From the NCBI GenBank assembly GCA_021850865.1, contig JAJZKN010000002.1:47588-102729 (forward strand): a DNA stretch of 55,142 nt. The letters are read 5' to 3'. The notes under the pieces are model-generated. The model was given only the letters and a program-made list of their open reading frames with translations. It had not been told where the DNA came from and searched no databases. Position numbers and translations under genes: made by a program. The stretch comes from a bacterium (GTDB lineage Bacteria > Patescibacteriota > Saccharimonadia > Saccharimonadales > UBA4665). Below are positions 32,624-40,441 of this stretch, piece by piece. Within the stretch, counting starts at the first letter, position 1, and every line of letters begins with the position of its first letter.

Positions 32624-32662
32624 TTGCAAATTAGTTGCAATTTTATATACAATTGCAACTAA
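32624..32662 (+). promoter_or_regulatory. Fur-family operator and promoter
   Basis: TTAGTTGCAATT (32631-32642) and AATTGCAACTAA (32651-32662) are perfect 12-bp inverted repeats 8 nt apart. They overlap a promoter with TTGCAA (32624-32629), a 17-nt spacer and TACAAT (32647-32652). A regulator bound here would shut its own gene and, 34 nt away, the divergent transporter gene. Confidence 0.8.
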
Positions 32663-32663
32663 G

Positions 32664-33119
32664 ATGGATCAACAAAAGAGCACGGCGTCCCTTCGCCAAT
32701 ATCTTAAAGCCAGCGGCTATAGTTTTACTAAACAGCGGCGGAAGGTATTCGACTGCTTGATTCTTAATCATCCGATAGCAATGCATGAGCTACTAATCAA
32801 GCTTAACGATTCCATGGACCCGGTAAGCGTATACCGGACGATTGACTTGTTCGAAAAACTCAATATAGTCCAAAGAATCAATTTTGGCTGGAAATACAAA
32901 CTTGAATTGACAGATAACTTCGTTAACCACCACCACCATCTGTTATGTTTGGGCTGCGGCAAAGTGATTAACATAAACCAGGCCGAGATCGAGACGTTTA
33001 TCGGTTATACCGCCGCCAAACAAGGATTTTTAGCGTCTTCGCATCAACTGGAAATACAAGGGTATTGCCGCAGTTGCCTAACCGAAGCTAAAAAAACGGT
33101 TAATAGGAGAGTTGTCTAA
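32664..33119 (+). CDS. Fur family metal-responsive repressor
   Basis: The 151-residue protein has an N-terminal winged helix (SFTKQRRKVFDCL, then VSVYRTIDLFEKLNIV), the NHHHHLLCLGCGKV metal segment (88-101) and a second CRSC pair (135-138), so it has the structural zinc site and a His-rich sensory site. It could be Fur, Zur, Nur or PerR; the divergent NicO-like gene suggests zinc or nickel. The start lies right behind the operator, so leader length is about 5 nt. Confidence 0.88.
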   Translation: MDQQKSTASLRQYLKASGYSFTKQRRKVFDCLILNHPIAMHELLIKLNDSMDPVSVYRTIDLFEKLNIVQRINFGWKYKLELTDNFVNHHHHLLCLGCGKVININQAEIETFIGYTAAKQGFLASSHQLEIQGYCRSCLTEAKKTVNRRVV

Positions 33120-33640
33120 CAGCCTCCGTGTTCAAGGATAGCTACCGGGTTCAGTCCGAAAGTCCAACCGTAATACAGCGAAGCGATGGCATAGGCATTG
33201 GTTTCGAGTGGCGCACTGATTGTCGGCGTCGAATCCTGATTAGCAGCATTGCCATCCAGGCAGATGGCGGCGACAACTTGAGCCCCTGTTGGGGTATAAC
33301 CTAGCTTCATAACCGTCGGCTCCAGGGCTGCCATTGCTTTCCAGTCGTTGACATTGATTGCTCCGTTGGAACACTGGATTGGCGACGGATCGCCGTTAGA
33401 CGAATAGCTTAACGGTTCAGAGCACTCGGGGATTTTAGGCGGTACCGTAGCTGGGATTAGAACGGCGTAATCATTTCCCGCTTGCGTATAGCTGGAACTT
33501 CCCACCGTTCCGGGTACCTGCCTGGCGGCAACCGAAGACAGAATTAAATAAATAACCGAGACTACAATAATAAGCAAAATAGTCGTCGCGGCCAGCAGTG
33601 CGGCGGTTAGTTTTGAGCGAACATTCTTTAATTGGGGCAT
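33116..33640 (-). CDS. membrane-anchored exported protein, 174 aa
   Basis: One N-terminal membrane helix (about 11-35) follows a basic start, and about 135 residues lie outside. There are four cysteines (near 73, 90, 127 and the last residue), which may form disulfides, and a WKAMAALEPTVMKLGYTP segment. It could be a wall or substrate-binding factor; no family recognised. It overlaps the fur stop codon tail to tail by 4 nt. Confidence 0.6.
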   Translation of the reverse strand: MPQLKNVRSKLTAALLAATTILLIIVVSVIYLILSSVAARQVPGTVGSSSYTQAGNDYAVLIPATVPPKIPECSEPLSYSSNGDPSPIQCSNGAINVNDWKAMAALEPTVMKLGYTPTGAQVVAAICLDGNAANQDSTPTISAPLETNAYAIASLYYGWTFGLNPVAILEHGGC

Positions 33641-33712
33641 AATCTGATTACTTGACGTATTTTAACATGTGTTCTCAACGGTCACTCTTTTGAATGCTAT
33701 ACTTGAATAAAA

Positions 33713-34486
33713 ATGCTTTTGGTAATTTTGATTTTTGCCTTTATCGCCGTCGGCGGCGGCCTGACTTGGTATTTGCTAGCCAAAGATCAAGGTAAGAAAG
33801 AACCGATAGGAGCGCTTTGGCTGGTTGCCGGATTCGGAGTGTTGGCTGCGGTTGTTTCAGCCACCGCCGAACACTTTTTGATTCCCCAACGCTACCTGTC
33901 GCCGTTAGGCGGCCAGCCGCTGACCGATGTGCTGATAGGCGTTTTGGCGGTCGGCGCGATCGAAGAGTGTGCTAAATTTATTCCGGCGGCTCTTTTTTTG
34001 TGGCACAAACCCTATTTCCGCAACCATGTTGACGGGGTGATCTACTTCGCAATTGTCGGCTTGGCTTTCGGCATACCCGAGAATATTCTTTATAGCATCC
34101 AGTACGGAGCTAAGGCCGGCGCAGCCAGACTACTCCTTGATCCGTTGTTTCACGCGTCGGTTACGGCAATGGTCGGGTACGCCCTCGGCAAAGCAAAGGT
34201 CGACCAGCGCTCACTGGGCAAAACGGTTTTGACCCTACTGGCCGCTATCCTGATACATGCCCTTTATGATTTCGGACTGTTTTCACGCCAGCCGATACTG
34301 CTCGCTACATCAGCGAGCTTGTCGGTGGCCCTGGCTTTCGGACTGTTTGTGTTTTTTATCCGCGCTAAAGAATTGGACAGAGAAGACGGGTTAGCTGTGG
34401 TGGGGCACAATAATTTCTGTAGAAGCTGCGGCCAACCGAACCCCAAGCATTATCTTTTTTGCACTCACTGCGGCGCTCATGCTTAA
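33713..34486 (+). CDS. PrsW-like intramembrane protease with C-terminal zinc ribbon
   Basis: The 257-residue protein has about seven membrane helices and the PrsW/CPBP-type motifs: GAIEECAKF (Glu84-Glu85), IPENILY (Glu123), FHASV (His147) and IHALYDF (His182). PrsW proteases cut anti-sigma factors within the membrane. A cytosolic zinc ribbon (CRSC ... CTHC, about 237-253) is fused at the end. An extended -10 TGCTATACT (33695-33703) gives a leader of about 3 nt. The next gene also has a zinc ribbon, at its N-terminus. Confidence 0.8.
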   Translation: MLLVILIFAFIAVGGGLTWYLLAKDQGKKEPIGALWLVAGFGVLAAVVSATAEHFLIPQRYLSPLGGQPLTDVLIGVLAVGAIEECAKFIPAALFLWHKPYFRNHVDGVIYFAIVGLAFGIPENILYSIQYGAKAGAARLLLDPLFHASVTAMVGYALGKAKVDQRSLGKTVLTLLAAILIHALYDFGLFSRQPILLATSASLSVALAFGLFVFFIRAKELDREDGLAVVGHNNFCRSCGQPNPKHYLFCTHCGAHA

Positions 34487-34510
34487 ATACGATTAACGGT
34501 TTAAAAATAT

Positions 34511-35356
34511 ATGAACAATACTTGTCCAGAGTGCGGATTACCGATAGATAACGGCGTAGCTTTTTGTGGTAACTGCGGCCATCAGTTGTCGAACCATCCG
34601 TTTTATCCGGACGGGTCAATCTTGCCTAGCTATGCCTACGAACAGACGGTTCCGGAGGTCGACAAGAGTGAAAGGCTGGCCATCGCCGGTCTGATCATTG
34701 CCGCCGTGGCGCTAGCCTCGGCTATTTTCATTCCATTGGCTGCTTTAGTTCTAGGTCTTGCCGGTTTAATTATGGCAACCATTGCTCGCACCCGCTACCG
34801 CCACGCAATTTCTCTGGCGGCGATTTTTCTATCCGTGGCCGCGCTGTTGTCGGGTATTGGCGTTTGGGCATATGCGGTTAATAATACCCCGGGGCTTAAG
34901 CTGGCTGAAGGCAAAGCCGTCCCGTCATCCAGGCTGGTGGGTATTAATACGCCTTGTTATAGCGTATCGATCGATAGCGGCCTGAATAATTACCATCCGA
35001 GCAGCTGTAATTTCAACGCAGCTTCCTCGGCCGAAGATCTCAGTGTTACCGCCGTAATGAATCCGAATATTACCTTGGCCAACTTAGACCGGACGGCCCC
35101 GTCGATATTTAAGCAGGCACTAACTTCCTCTTCTGACGGGGGAAATGTTGCCGGCCAGTCCGGTATGGGCGTGTTCGCCGGGAGTCCGGCGTATATAGAA
35201 TACGTATCGAATGCGGTACAAAATACCAGAGGTATCTTTGCCATGGTTTTGAATCCTTCCTCAAGACTGGATAATGTTTATATTGTCGGCAGAGTCATCA
35301 AGACAGTTTATGTCCCGACCTTCGGTACCCTAGAAAGCGATTGGCAATGGAAATAA
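34511..35356 (+). CDS. zinc-ribbon membrane protein with DUF4190-like helices
   Basis: The 281-residue protein starts with a zinc ribbon (CPEC at 5-8, CGNC at 19-22), followed by two or three helices of DUF4190 type (about 52-75, 76-95, 98-120), then an exported domain (125-281) with two cysteines that could form a disulfide. It follows the PrsW-like gene after 24 nt. The shared zinc ribbons suggest that these two proteins meet in the cytosol; the exported part may be the sensor. No ribosome site is visible. Confidence 0.6.
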   Translation: MNNTCPECGLPIDNGVAFCGNCGHQLSNHPFYPDGSILPSYAYEQTVPEVDKSERLAIAGLIIAAVALASAIFIPLAALVLGLAGLIMATIARTRYRHAISLAAIFLSVAALLSGIGVWAYAVNNTPGLKLAEGKAVPSSRLVGINTPCYSVSIDSGLNNYHPSSCNFNAASSAEDLSVTAVMNPNITLANLDRTAPSIFKQALTSSSDGGNVAGQSGMGVFAGSPAYIEYVSNAVQNTRGIFAMVLNPSSRLDNVYIVGRVIKTVYVPTFGTLESDWQWK

Positions 35357-35661
35357 GCAGGCTTAAACTGCACAGCAGCGGTATCTTTGTTGCCTTAATC
35401 GGGCTATTGATTGCCGAAGCATTCATCAGTGTCAGCCAGAATTACGGCACTAACGCCCTTCAGTCCGCCGCCGGCGATTGGCTAAATAGCAACCTGACGC
35501 TTAAGTATCATCAAAACGGTTTATTTAGCTCGATAGGCGGGCTGTCGGTTTCTCCTAAGACCACAGCGAAACCGCTTAATCTGGCCGCCGAAATTACTGC
35601 CTCGGCGAGCGACCAGCTGCTCTTGGCGCAACTGTCAAAGTACAGCGCTAACTACCAATGA
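35347..35661 (+). CDS. small exported protein, about 104 aa
   Basis: ATG 35347 lies in the end of the previous gene (8-10 nt overlap). One hydrophobic segment (about 12-30) may be a signal anchor; the remainder is Ser/Ala/Asn-rich and soluble. It is probably the third gene of the PrsW operon. No family recognised. Confidence 0.5.
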   Translation: MEISRLKLHSSGIFVALIGLLIAEAFISVSQNYGTNALQSAAGDWLNSNLTLKYHQNGLFSSIGGLSVSPKTTAKPLNLAAEITASASDQLLLAQLSKYSANYQ

Positions 35662-35742
35662 GCATAGGGATAAAAAGACCGGACGGCTATGTACAAAAAA
35701 AGCCTGTTTATAGGATATACTTAGATAGTTCTGTTTTCGGCC

Positions 35743-35816
35743 GGCGTCGTGGCGGAGTGGTTACGCAGAGGTCTGCAAAACCTTTTACACCGGTTCAATT
35801 CCGGTCGGCGCCTCCA
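35743..35816 (+). tRNA. tRNA-Cys (GCA)
   Basis: The acceptor stem pairs GGCGTCG with CGGCGCC, the anticodon stem pairs GAGGT with ACCTT, and the loop CTGCAAA gives GCA. Discriminator T and encoded CCA (35814-35816) follow. Confidence 0.93.
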
Positions 35817-35843
35817 GATAGTCAGGGTGAATGGAACAAATTT

Positions 35844-35931
35844 GCGCGAGTGGTGGAATTGGTATACACAAGAGACTTAAAATCTCTCGCCCGATAACGG
35901 CTTGCGGGTTCGAGTCCCGCCTTGCGCACCA
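35844..35931 (+). tRNA. tRNA-Leu (TAA)
   Basis: The acceptor stem pairs GCGCGAG with CTTGCGC, the anticodon stem pairs AGAGA with TCTCT, and the loop CTTAAAA gives TAA. A long variable arm (TCGCCCGATAACGGCT region) marks a class II tRNA. CCA is encoded. It lies 27 nt after tRNA-Cys and is probably transcribed with it. Confidence 0.93.
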
Positions 35932-36028
35932 CAAGAATAAATGCTGGAATCACCAGCGGGTACGGGAAGATACATATCCCCGCTGTAATCTTTGTTCCGT
36001 CGATGTCATCTTAATCTAACAATGCAAC

Positions 36029-36059
36029 CCCGGTCTCCTTTCGGAATATACCGACCGGG
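36029..36059 (+). terminator. hairpin between the tRNA pair and the ATPase operon
   Basis: CCCGGTC (36029-36035) and GACCGGG (36053-36059) form a 7-bp GC-rich stem over a 17-nt loop. No T run follows. It may separate the tRNA transcript from the ATPase operon; the remaining sequence up to 36180 holds a TATAGT-like -10 box near 36143. Confidence 0.4.
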
Positions 36060-36179
36060 AAGGCGACTTCATTTAACTCAGATAAGCGGTCAATATGCTA
36101 CGGAAGATTCCTCCTGCTCTTAAAGCATTAACGGTTTTCTAGTATAGTAGTTAAGCAGAAACTGCTAATCGGCCGAAAG

Positions 36180-37022
36180 ATGGAAAAACAAATAAAAGCT
36201 AGATTTATAAATATCCGTTTGCTACTAGCTGGCTTGGCTGTGTCGGTATTATTGCCACTATTATTGCTTACCCGGGCGGCCGCGGAAACGGTTATTACCC
36301 AGGGATTTAACAGTTCGAGTTATTTGTCTTCGGGAACAATGGTCAGCCTTGCTAACGGCAGTTCGAACGACGTAGCTATAGCTAGCACGAAGAACGTCTC
36401 TAATCTTATTGGTGTCGTTGTTCCGAGTAATAACTCCCAGGTGGCGTTAGCCTCTGGTAGCGGGCAGTTGCAGGTAGCAACCAGCGGACTCGGCCAGGTG
36501 CTGGTAACTGACATGAACGGTAAAATTTATCCAGGTGACGAAATTACCGTTTCGCCGATAAACGGCGTCGGTATGTTGGCGACAACCAATGGCCAGGTGA
36601 TCGGGACGGCCCAGGCGCCTTTCCCTAATTCCAGTGCCACCAGGGAAACGATCGCCACCTCCAGCGGCAAACAGACAGTTAATATAGGGGATATCCCGGT
36701 ACTGATCAGCGTCAGTTACTATAACAAGCAGCCCCAAAAAACGATTATTCCTACGGCGATTCAAAATCTGGCTAACGCCATTGCGGGCAAGCCGGTTAAA
36801 ACCCTGCCGATCATACTGAGCGCCGTTATTTTTGTCTTAACCCTTATTGCTGTCGTCAGCATAATCTATTCTTTGGTTCATGGCAGCATCATTTCCATTG
36901 GCCGCAATCCGATGGCCCAATCGGCGGTTTACCGCAACCTGTTGCAGTTATCGGCGCTGGTAGTCGCTATAATTGGAGTTGCGATGTTTGCCATTTTTAT
37001 GATATTAACGAAGGTAAGCTAA
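36180..37022 (+). CDS. c-like ring subunit with extracytoplasmic domain, no ion-binding acid
   Basis: The 280-residue protein begins with a signal peptide or anchor (1-35) and an exported beta-rich domain (36-205; IYPGDEITVSP near 116). Two membrane helices follow (209-234 and 253-277), joined by GRNPMAQSAVYRN (241-253), the cytosolic polar loop that F-type c subunits have as R-Q/N-P. Counting from R242 as in E. coli c (R41), the proton-carrying Asp61 position is Val262. The Gly-rich face of helix 1 is also lost. N-out/C-out topology agrees with a c hairpin. It takes the atpE position in the operon and no a subunit precedes it. I infer a ring that cannot move protons but could turn an exported crown. 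Confidence 0.7.
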   Translation: MEKQIKARFINIRLLLAGLAVSVLLPLLLLTRAAAETVITQGFNSSSYLSSGTMVSLANGSSNDVAIASTKNVSNLIGVVVPSNNSQVALASGSGQLQVATSGLGQVLVTDMNGKIYPGDEITVSPINGVGMLATTNGQVIGTAQAPFPNSSATRETIATSSGKQTVNIGDIPVLISVSYYNKQPQKTIIPTAIQNLANAIAGKPVKTLPIILSAVIFVLTLIAVVSIIYSLVHGSIISIGRNPMAQSAVYRNLLQLSALVVAIIGVAMFAIFMILTKVS

Positions 37023-37032
37023 GCGGGGTGGC

Positions 37033-37638
37033 ATGAACTTATTTTTACAGATTTTTATCTACGTTGACGTCTTTATTATCGGGGTGGTATTTGCTACGGC
37101 GTTACGCCACGCTTATGCTCATTTCCGGCCTCATCCCGAGGCGGCGCATAATCAGGCAAAGCCTCAAGTTAAGCCTTCGCTGGATAAGGAGATGCGGACA
37201 GAACTGCTAGAGGAATCAGCAGCCAAGTACCGGCAGGTTCTGGAAAAGGAGGCGACCAAGCTGGGCGGTGAATTGGAGGTGACAGCCGAACGGATTAATA
37301 CGACCGTCAAGAAGCTGGCGGCGGATGTAGTTACCAAGGAGCTGGAGGGTTTTCAGCAGTTGTTTAAGGATTATCAGGCAAGCGCATCGGCCGAACTGGA
37401 GGGCACTAAGGATCAAACCGAAGCCTATAAAAACCAGTTGAAAGCCAAAATGGAGGAACAGGTTGAAGCAGAAAAGCAGCGCCTGATTGAGCTGATCGAC
37501 AACCGGCTGAGCGATTTAGTCATGTCTTTTTTAATTGAAGCTATGCAACACGAAATCGATCTAGGAGCCCAGGCGGACTATCTAATGAAGACCCTGGAAG
37601 ACCACAAAAACGAATTTAAACAAGCGTTGAACCAATGA
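37033..37638 (+). CDS. atpF: F-type ATPase b-like stalk subunit
   Basis: The 201-residue protein has one N-terminal membrane helix (5-25) and a long charged coiled coil (about 50-190), the form of the b peripheral stalk. Sequence similarity is weak, as is common for b, so the name rests on form and gene position between c* and delta. The retained stalk indicates that a stator is needed. It overlaps the next gene by 4 nt (ATGA). Confidence 0.75.
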   Translation: MNLFLQIFIYVDVFIIGVVFATALRHAYAHFRPHPEAAHNQAKPQVKPSLDKEMRTELLEESAAKYRQVLEKEATKLGGELEVTAERINTTVKKLAADVVTKELEGFQQLFKDYQASASAELEGTKDQTEAYKNQLKAKMEEQVEAEKQRLIELIDNRLSDLVMSFLIEAMQHEIDLGAQADYLMKTLEDHKNEFKQALNQ

Positions 37639-38123
37639 AGCTGAATTTGGGCGAGAACATAATTTCTCCGGCCGACTTAAGGTCGCTGATTGAAGAAGTT
37701 GAAGCCTATGCCGCCTATTCACGACACCGGCACATCCAGGCAAGAGCCGGGGCTAGGCCGACGAAAAACACCCCCAGGATTAGCGAAACCGCGAATGAAT
37801 TCCTGGCGGCGAATAAACCGAAAGACGGGTATAAACTGCGTGATTTGGATAGGCTTATAGCCGAGCTGGAACAGCGCTATCACAAATCGCCTCAGGCCAG
37901 AATCACCCTGGCCGATATCGCCTCAACGGGCTTAAAGCTGAGCATAAGCAATTGGCTAAGACTTAATGTCAACGAATCGGTGTTGATTGATTTCCGCAGC
38001 GACTCGACTATCCTTGGGGGAATGATCGTAGTTGTCGGTAGCCATATTTATGATTGGTCAATGCGCCGCCAATTACTTGAGACTAAAAATAAACTAATTG
38101 ATTTAGTGAGCAATAATGTTTGA
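37635..38123 (+). CDS. atpH: F-type ATPase delta-like subunit
   Basis: The 162-residue protein has a poorly conserved helical N-terminal part and a C-terminal end close to delta/OSCP: VLIDFRSDSTILGGMIVVVG (near 117-136), followed by IYDWSMRRQLL, matching the family's V-x-S-LIGG...VG...D-S-x-x-x-L. Delta ties the b stalk to the top of F1. A basic middle segment (30-45) is unusual. It overlaps b by 4 nt and alpha by 8 nt. Confidence 0.75.
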   Translation: MKLNLGENIISPADLRSLIEEVEAYAAYSRHRHIQARAGARPTKNTPRISETANEFLAANKPKDGYKLRDLDRLIAELEQRYHKSPQARITLADIASTGLKLSISNWLRLNVNESVLIDFRSDSTILGGMIVVVGSHIYDWSMRRQLLETKNKLIDLVSNNV

Positions 38124-39591
38124 AAACCGTAGGTTTCAGAAGCTGATCGAACAGGACAAGCTTAGTGGCGAAGTAGTTTCCACTAACGGCTTTATAATCG
38201 AGGTTAAGGGATTGAGTGGCGTCAGATTGGGTGCGCAAGTGCTGTTTGAGGACGGCCAGCGTGGACTGGTTCGAGAGGCCTATACTGACCGGGCTGTGTT
38301 GTTTAATATCGATTCAGAGCACATGGAGCCAGGTACGTTGGCGGTTGTGGAGAATGATTTATTGCAAGTACCGGTCGGCCAGGAGTTGATTGGACGGATA
38401 GTCACTCCGATGGGTGATCCGATCGATGGCAAGGGGCCGTTAAAAGCCCGTAAAACCTCAGGGATTTTCAATCAGGCACCGGGGATTATGGCCCGGAGCA
38501 TGCTAAACCAGCAGTTGGCCAGCGGCGTGCCGGCGGTGGATATGTTTTTTCCGATCGTCCTCGGGCAGAGAATTGCCATTTTAGGTGATAGTAAATCCGG
38601 CAAAAGTACTTTTCTGAGCCAGTTGGCGGCCAACCAGCAGGGTAATGACCGGATAGTGGTTTATGCAATGATCGGCAAACGCAAAGTAGATATCGAGGCG
38701 CTGCTCGCCGGACTTAATGAGTCCAAAGCGATGGATCATACTATTGTCGTCATTGCTGACATTTTCGATTCTCTATCGTTGTCCTATTTGGCGCCCTATG
38801 CCGCTTGCGCGATGGCCGAAGAACTATGGTACGCCGGTCATGACGTAATTATTGTCTATGACGATTTGTCATCCCATGCTGAAGCCTACCGGCAGCTGTC
38901 GCTGATCCAGGAAGTTGATCCGGGCCGGGATTCTTATCCTGGCGATATGTTTTACTCCCATTCGTCACTGCTGGAACGGGCCGGCAAGTTAAAAACCAGC
39001 CAAAAAACGTTGACCGCCCTACCGGTGGTTGTTACGCCCAATGATGACATCACTGCTTATCTATCGACCGCGATTATGTCTATTACCGATGGCCAGATAA
39101 TCTTTGATTTAAATGTTTTTCGCCAAGGCATCAGGCCGGCGGTGAATGCCGGGTTATCGGTATCCCGGGTCGGCGGTCAGGCTCAAAACGTGCGCCAGAA
39201 GCGTTTATCCGGTACGTTGTTCCAAAAAGTCGCGGCCTACCATCGGGCGGAGGAGTTTTCTCACTTTGGCTCCAACTTATCCAAAGAATCGGCTACCGAT
39301 TTGAGGTTGGGCAAGCAAATTTACGGCGTACTTAAACAACGGCCAGATGAGCTGTACAGTTTAACGGTGCAGCAGCTGGTACTGGAAACGGTTCTGCTCG
39401 GCAACGCCCAGAGCGAACTGGATATTGACGGCCTGAAACGGGCGAGCAAAGAAAGTGAGCGGCAGATAAAAGACGACAAAGATTTCGACCGGATTGAGAC
39501 CGAGCTTCTGAAACGTTTCTCATCGCCGCTGGCTGATACCGAGCCGGCGGGCAAACAAGAGGAGGGTTCATCATCCGATGCGTCGACCTAG
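38116..39591 (+). CDS. atpA: F1-type ATPase alpha subunit (divergent)
   Basis: The 491-residue protein follows alpha throughout: P-loop GDSKSGKS (about 157-164; usual GDRQTGKT), DDLSSHAEAYRQLSLI, GRDSYPGDMFYSHSSLLERA, ITDGQIIFDLNVFRQGIRPAVN and GLSVSRVGGQAQ with the arginine finger. It should pair with beta in a hexamer. The last 70 residues are charged and less conserved. Divergence is greater than between usual bacterial alphas, fitting a specialised paralogue. Eight-nt overlap with delta, 14 nt with gamma. Confidence 0.9.
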   Translation: MFENRRFQKLIEQDKLSGEVVSTNGFIIEVKGLSGVRLGAQVLFEDGQRGLVREAYTDRAVLFNIDSEHMEPGTLAVVENDLLQVPVGQELIGRIVTPMGDPIDGKGPLKARKTSGIFNQAPGIMARSMLNQQLASGVPAVDMFFPIVLGQRIAILGDSKSGKSTFLSQLAANQQGNDRIVVYAMIGKRKVDIEALLAGLNESKAMDHTIVVIADIFDSLSLSYLAPYAACAMAEELWYAGHDVIIVYDDLSSHAEAYRQLSLIQEVDPGRDSYPGDMFYSHSSLLERAGKLKTSQKTLTALPVVVTPNDDITAYLSTAIMSITDGQIIFDLNVFRQGIRPAVNAGLSVSRVGGQAQNVRQKRLSGTLFQKVAAYHRAEEFSHFGSNLSKESATDLRLGKQIYGVLKQRPDELYSLTVQQLVLETVLLGNAQSELDIDGLKRASKESERQIKDDKDFDRIETELLKRFSSPLADTEPAGKQEEGSSSDAST

Positions 39592-40441
39592 CGCTATTCT
39601 AGAAGATACCGAGCAGGTAGAAACTGTCGAGGATTTGACCGGAGTATTTGAGTCTCTGGCGACCACTCAGATCGCCAAAGTCAAAAATAAAGTAGATATG
39701 TCCAAGGAGTTCTTTAATCTGTTGTGGGCTAAGTATGCTTCGTTGCGTCTGGACCCGCAGTCGCGAATTACCAGCCGGGCTCGTAGCAGCAATGGACGAA
39801 TTGTTTTCGTGGTTATTTCCGCCGAAGCGGGCTTGTCCGGAGATATTGATCAACGTTTGATTGAAACGGTGCTTAGGGATTATGATCAGAAGTCCACCGA
39901 TATTGTGGTTTTGGGTAGTCACGGCGCCCAGCAATTGATGCAGCGCGGAGTCCGCTATGTTAAGTATTTCCGGGTGCCCACTAGTGATAGCTATATCGAC
40001 GTTAGTCCAGTCATTGAGGCAATTTCACCGTATGCTCAAGCTAAGGTTTATTACGAAGAGTATATATCGATTGGTGTTCAGGATATTAAATCGATCGATC
40101 TGATTCAGTCGATTCAAACAATGAGCAAAGACAGCGAAGGCAGCGAAGACATTATTTCCGAAAAAGACACGATCTTTGAGCCGTCGCTCAACGAAATTGC
40201 TGACATTATGGAGACGGCAATGATGAGCTTGGCGTTTTCCCAGGTGATTCTTGAATCGGGTTTGGCCCAGGACGCCAGCCGGTTTAATGCTATGGCGGTA
40301 GCCAAAAAACGAGCGTCGGAACTGGTGGGCCTCTATTCGATGGAATACAACCGGGCCAGACGCTCGCAAAACGACCGGCAAATGCGGGAAGTGATGGTCG
40401 CGCTGAAACGTAAAAAACATGAGCGGAGTAAATATGCCTGA
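39578..40441 (+). CDS. atpG: F1-type ATPase gamma-like rotor subunit
   Basis: The 287-residue protein has the gamma arrangement: a long N-terminal helix (25-60), a Rossmann-like middle (GRIVFVVISAEAGLSGDIDQ, then IVVLGSHGAQQL) and a C-terminal helix with SRFNAMAVAKKRASELVGLY and EYNRARRSQNDRQMREV, the well-conserved end that turns in the hexamer. A 20-residue acidic insert (about 186-205) is unusual. Presence of gamma indicates a rotating machine rather than a simple hexameric ATPase. Confidence 0.85.
   Translation: MRRPSAILEDTEQVETVEDLTGVFESLATTQIAKVKNKVDMSKEFFNLLWAKYASLRLDPQSRITSRARSSNGRIVFVVISAEAGLSGDIDQRLIETVLRDYDQKSTDIVVLGSHGAQQLMQRGVRYVKYFRVPTSDSYIDVSPVIEAISPYAQAKVYYEEYISIGVQDIKSIDLIQSIQTMSKDSEGSEDIISEKDTIFEPSLNEIADIMETAMMSLAFSQVILESGLAQDASRFNAMAVAKKRASELVGLYSMEYNRARRSQNDRQMREVMVALKRKKHERSKYA

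Noticed and set aside
36029-36059. Riboswitch before the ATPase operon
   Set aside because: Only a simple 7-bp hairpin is present; no known riboswitch core could be recognised.
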